Below are positions 61,109-64,000 of a stretch of DNA of 64,000 nt, piece by piece. The position numbers and the translations under genes are program-made. Source of the stretch: Pelagimonas sp. (GTDB lineage Bacteria > Pseudomonadota > Alphaproteobacteria > Rhodobacterales > Rhodobacteraceae); the NCBI GenBank assembly GCA_025210265.1, contig JAOASD010000023.1, positions 372,001 through 436,000 on the forward strand, in the 5' to 3' direction. How positions within the stretch are numbered: the stretch's first letter is position 1; every line of letters begins with the position of its first letter. The notes beneath the pieces were generated by a model. It saw nothing but the letters and a program-made list of their open reading frames with translations, did no database searches and had not been told where the DNA came from.

Positions 61109-63069
61109 TGGCGCCTCTGCTGTCTGTTCAGAACCTTTCGATTGATTTCCGCACCGACGAAGGCCTTGTCCGCGCCGTGCGCGACGTGTCCTTTCAGGTC
61201 GAGGCGGGGCGCACATTGGGCATCGTGGGGGAATCCGGCTCGGGCAAATCCGTGTCGACAAAGGCGGTCATGAGGCTGCTGCCGGGGATTGCTCAGATCG
61301 CGCCGGGCGCGCGTATGGAGTACCGCATGAAATCCGGCGCGCAGCTGGATATTGCGGCGCTCAAACCCCGTGACCGGCGGCTGCAAAAGCTGCGCGGGGG
61401 CGAGATCGGCATGATCTTTCAGGAACCTATGGCCAGCTTTTCTCCGGTTTATACGATCGGCAATCAGGTGATAGAGGCCATCACCCTGCATCGCGGGCTG
61501 ACCCGGCGTGAAGCGCGGGGTTTTGCCATCGAGATGCTGGACCGCGTGGGCATCACCGAGCCGGCGCGGCGGGTTGATCAGTTCCCGCATGAACTGTCCG
61601 GCGGGATGCGTCAGCGGGCGATGATCGCGCTGGCGCTGTCGGCGGGGCCGGCGGTTTTGATCGCGGATGAACCAACCACGGCGCTGGATGTGACCATTCA
61701 GGCGCAGGTTCTGAAACTGATGCGCGATCTGCAGGCTGACATGGGCATGGGGATGATTTTTATCACCCATGACCTGGGGGTCATCGCGCAAATCGCCGAT
61801 GATGTGGCGGTCATGTATAAAGGCGAGATCGTCGAGCGCGGCACCGTGCGCGAGGTGATCCGCACACCGCAGGATCCCTATACAAAACGCCTGCTGGACG
61901 CGATCCCGCGGCTGGATCGGGTGCGGCCTCCGAAGCCCATCTCGGATCCTGATGGCACGAAAACCCTGATTGACGTGCGCAATCTGGCGGTGGATTTCGA
62001 GGTCAAAACCAAAAAGCTGTTCAAGACGGACATCGCCCGTGTGCGCGCTGTGGATGATGTCAGCTTTACCATCAAGCGTGGCGAAACCGTGGGGCTGGTG
62101 GGCGAAAGCGGTTCGGGCAAAACCACTGTGGGCCGGGCCATTCTGCGTGCCATCGAGCCCAGCGCGGGCGAGGTGATCTTTCACCGCAAAAACAAGGGCG
62201 AGATCGACCTGGCCCATGCCACCGGCGAAGAGCTGCGCCGGATGCGGACCAAGATGAACATGGCCTTTCACGAAGGCCCGGTGCAGGTTCACAGCCTGAT
62301 GGGCGCGCCGCTGCGTGCTTTCCGCCCTGAAATGAGCCTGGTGTTCCAGGATCCGTTTTCGTCGCTGAACCCACGTATGACCGTGCGCGACATCATCGCC
62401 GAGCCGCTGGTGGCGTCGGGCCTGCTGACAGATCGCGATGAAATCGACGCCCGTGTGCGCGACATCGCGGCGCGCTGCAAACTGGATCTGGAACATCTGC
62501 GCCGCTTTCCTCACGCGTTCTCTGGCGGCCAGCGTCAGCGGATCTGTATTGCCCGTGCGCTGGTCAGCAAGCCGAAATTTGTGGTCTGCGATGAATGTGT
62601 GTCGGCGCTGGATGTATCGATTCAGGCGGAAATCGTCGCTTTGCTGCGCGATATTCAGGACGAAATGGGGATCAGTTTCCTGTTCATCGCCCATGATCTG
62701 GCCGTGGTGGCACAGATCTCGCATTCGGTTGCGGTGCTGTATCACGGGAAATTCGTGGAATACGGCCCGACCGAAAAGCTGTTTTTCAACCCTCAGCATC
62801 CCTATACCCGCGCGCTGCTTAGCGCGGTGCCGCATCCTGATCCCGATGCTGCGTTCGCGCCAATTGCGTTGGGTGATGGGTTGCGTCACCCGGTGGCGCG
62901 GCGGGAAGGTGCCGGGTTTCGTTTGCTCGATACCTCGGAGGGAACGCCCGATCCGGGCAGCCTCGCGCTGCGTGAAATCGACCGGGATCATTTTGTCGCC
63001 TGCCATCTGACCAGCGCGCCCCAGCCAGCCAGCAGTGCGATGGCACGGCCTGATTTGGCGCTGTTGTAA
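61105..63069 (+). CDS. ABC transporter ATPase, fused DppD-DppF type
   Basis: A 654-residue tandem ATPase combining both nucleotide-binding subunits of a dipeptide/oligopeptide importer. First domain: Walker A GESGSGKS at 42-49, signature LSGGMRQRAMIAL, Walker B VLIADEPTTALD. Second domain: Walker A GESGSGKTTVGR near 333-344, signature SGGQRQRICIARALVS, Walker B FVVCDECVSALD, where the usual DEP reads DEC. Both end with oligopeptide-type tails (TPQDPYTKRLLDAIPRLDRV; NPQHPYTRALLSAVPHPD). It couples ATP hydrolysis to uptake through the two permeases. Followed by phnW after 44 bases. Confidence 0.95.
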   Translation: MMAPLLSVQNLSIDFRTDEGLVRAVRDVSFQVEAGRTLGIVGESGSGKSVSTKAVMRLLPGIAQIAPGARMEYRMKSGAQLDIAALKPRDRRLQKLRGGEIGMIFQEPMASFSPVYTIGNQVIEAITLHRGLTRREARGFAIEMLDRVGITEPARRVDQFPHELSGGMRQRAMIALALSAGPAVLIADEPTTALDVTIQAQVLKLMRDLQADMGMGMIFITHDLGVIAQIADDVAVMYKGEIVERGTVREVIRTPQDPYTKRLLDAIPRLDRVRPPKPISDPDGTKTLIDVRNLAVDFEVKTKKLFKTDIARVRAVDDVSFTIKRGETVGLVGESGSGKTTVGRAILRAIEPSAGEVIFHRKNKGEIDLAHATGEELRRMRTKMNMAFHEGPVQVHSLMGAPLRAFRPEMSLVFQDPFSSLNPRMTVRDIIAEPLVASGLLTDRDEIDARVRDIAARCKLDLEHLRRFPHAFSGGQRQRICIARALVSKPKFVVCDECVSALDVSIQAEIVALLRDIQDEMGISFLFIAHDLAVVAQISHSVAVLYHGKFVEYGPTEKLFFNPQHPYTRALLSAVPHPDPDAAFAPIALGDGLRHPVARREGAGFRLLDTSEGTPDPGSLALREIDRDHFVACHLTSAPQPASSAMARPDLALL

Positions 63070-63113
63070 GATAGAAAAAGAAAATACAAATGAACAAACT
63101 ATTCGAGGTTCAA

Positions 63114-64000
63114 ATGCCGAATCCCGTGCTCTCTTCTGCTTTTCCTGCGCCGATGCAAGGCGAACCCTATCTGTTGACGCCCGGTCCTTTGACCACCTCG
63201 GCAGACGTAAAACAGGCGATGCTGCGTGACTGGGGCAGCTGGGATGGCGATTTTCGCGCCATGACCGCCGAGCTGCGCGCGCGGCTGCTGGACCTGCTGG
63301 GGCCGGTAAAGGACAGTTTTGACTGTGTGCCGATTCAGGGCAGCGGCAGCTATGTGGTCGAGGCGATGCTGGGGTCTTTTGTCCCCTGGGATGGCAAGCT
63401 GCTGGTTCTGTCTAACGGCGCCTATGGCAAGCGTGCGGCAGAAACTATGCGCTGTATTGGCCGCGCCGTAACCGTGATCGACAAAGGGGATTACCTGCCG
63501 CCCCGTGGCATCGAAGTCACCCGCGCGCTGGAGGCCGACCCGGACATCACACATGTTCTGGCGATTCATTGCGAAACCAGTTCGGGCATTCTGAATCCGG
63601 TGCAAGAGATTGCCGACGCAACCTATGCCGCCGGGCGCAAATTGCTGATCGACAGCATGTCCGCCTTTGGCGCGGTCGAACTGGATCCGCAGAAAACCCG
63701 GTTCGAGGCCGTGGTGAGTTCCGCCAACAAATGTATCGAAGGTGTGCCCGGATTTGGGTTCGTCCTCGCCCGCAAAACGGCTCTTGAGGCGGCCAAGGGC
63801 AACAGCCATTCGCTGTCTCTGGATCTGCACGCACAATGGGCTGCGATGGAAAAGACGGGCCAGTGGCGGTTTACCCCGCCCACCCATGTGGTCGCTGCCT
63901 TCATCGAGGCACTAAAGGCGCACGCCGCCGAAGGTGGCGTGGCCGGGCGCGGCGCGCGCTATCGCCGCAACCGCGACACGCTGGTCGCGGGGATGCGGGC
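63114..64000 (+). CDS. phnW: 2-aminoethylphosphonate:pyruvate transaminase, 5' portion (runs off window)
   Basis: The first 295 codons of a class V PLP aminotransferase. YLLTPGPLTTSADVKQAMLRDWGSWDGDF is the PhnW signature at 19-47. VPIQGSGSYVVEAMLGSF, HCETSSGILNPVQEIA and SMSAFGAVELDP line the cofactor site. SSANKCIEGVPGFGFV (about 203-218) has the PLP lysine. It converts 2-aminoethylphosphonate and pyruvate to phosphonoacetaldehyde and alanine. ATG 63114 has GAGG 5 bases upstream; an ATG at 63090 is an alternative that adds eight residues. Downstream of an Opp-type ABC transporter, likely in one operon. phnX or phnA/phnY may follow outside the window. Confidence 0.93.
   Translation, partial: MPNPVLSSAFPAPMQGEPYLLTPGPLTTSADVKQAMLRDWGSWDGDFRAMTAELRARLLDLLGPVKDSFDCVPIQGSGSYVVEAMLGSFVPWDGKLLVLSNGAYGKRAAETMRCIGRAVTVIDKGDYLPPRGIEVTRALEADPDITHVLAIHCETSSGILNPVQEIADATYAAGRKLLIDSMSAFGAVELDPQKTRFEAVVSSANKCIEGVPGFGFVLARKTALEAAKGNSHSLSLDLHAQWAAMEKTGQWRFTPPTHVVAAFIEALKAHAAEGGVAGRGARYRRNRDTLVAGMR

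Overview
The window is chromosomal DNA from a GC-rich alphaproteobacterium, most likely a marine Rhodobacterales (Roseobacter group). The basis is the gene order rpsT-dnaA-dnaN-recF-gyrB, the alphaproteobacterial flagellin regulators FlaF, FlbT and a DUF1217 protein, an AcuI-type acrylyl-CoA reductase, and the tsaD-gpsA-YciI-EVE operon divergent from hemD-mic60-like-hemY. I see no insertion sequence, prophage, CRISPR array, rRNA or tRNA.

Layout: (1) 1-9.7 kb: the 3' end of ahcY; a queC-queD-queE-queF operon for preQ1 synthesis led by a preQ1-I riboswitch; a creatinase with a structured leader; an orphan tryptophan synthase beta homologue; a small monooxygenase-like protein with a WYL regulator behind a perfect operator-like palindrome; and an overlapping pair of iron oxygenases (PhyH plus HD) resembling PhnY/PhnZ. 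(2) 9.7-16.3 kb: two divergent housekeeping operons (tsaD, gpsA, YciI, EVE; hemD, mitofilin-like, hemY). (3) 16.4-22.9 kb: an iron-uptake cluster of di-haem oxidoreductase, two imelysins, a DUF1513 propeller, a di-haem peroxidase and HemP. Two IscR/Iron-Rhodo-box-like sites lie before hemP and the first imelysin. (4) 23.0-27.2 kb: a LuxR-type regulator divergent from a 1070-residue self-sufficient reductive dehalogenase, in which a corrinoid/2x[4Fe-4S] catalytic module is fused to a flavin/[2Fe-2S] reductase.

(5) 27.2-39.8 kb: part of a flagellar regulon (fliL, flgHAGF, fliQE, flgCB, fliI, DUF1217, flbT, flaF, flagellin, flgN-like, flgJ-like, fliK, flgD). Many core flagellar genes are absent from the window. 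(6) 39.9-53.9 kb: ubiB-ubiE, mutM, enoyl-CoA hydratase, rpsT, dnaA, dnaN, an AT-richer orphan PemK/MazF-like gene, recF, a GNAT, gyrB and an MFS exporter with a His-rich tail. (7) 53.9-64 kb: acuI divergent from a GntR-LysR pair, then an oligopeptide-type ABC transporter with fused ATPases, leading into phnW (2-aminoethylphosphonate transaminase), which runs off the window. Three CTATGA half-sites precede the transporter.

The most notable items are the self-sufficient reductive dehalogenase with its divergent regulator, the PhnY/PhnZ-like oxygenase pair, the phnW-linked Opp-type transporter with its operator array, the preQ1-I riboswitch, and the orphan toxin inserted in the dnaN-recF interval. 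All functional calls are made by reading motifs; no database search was run.
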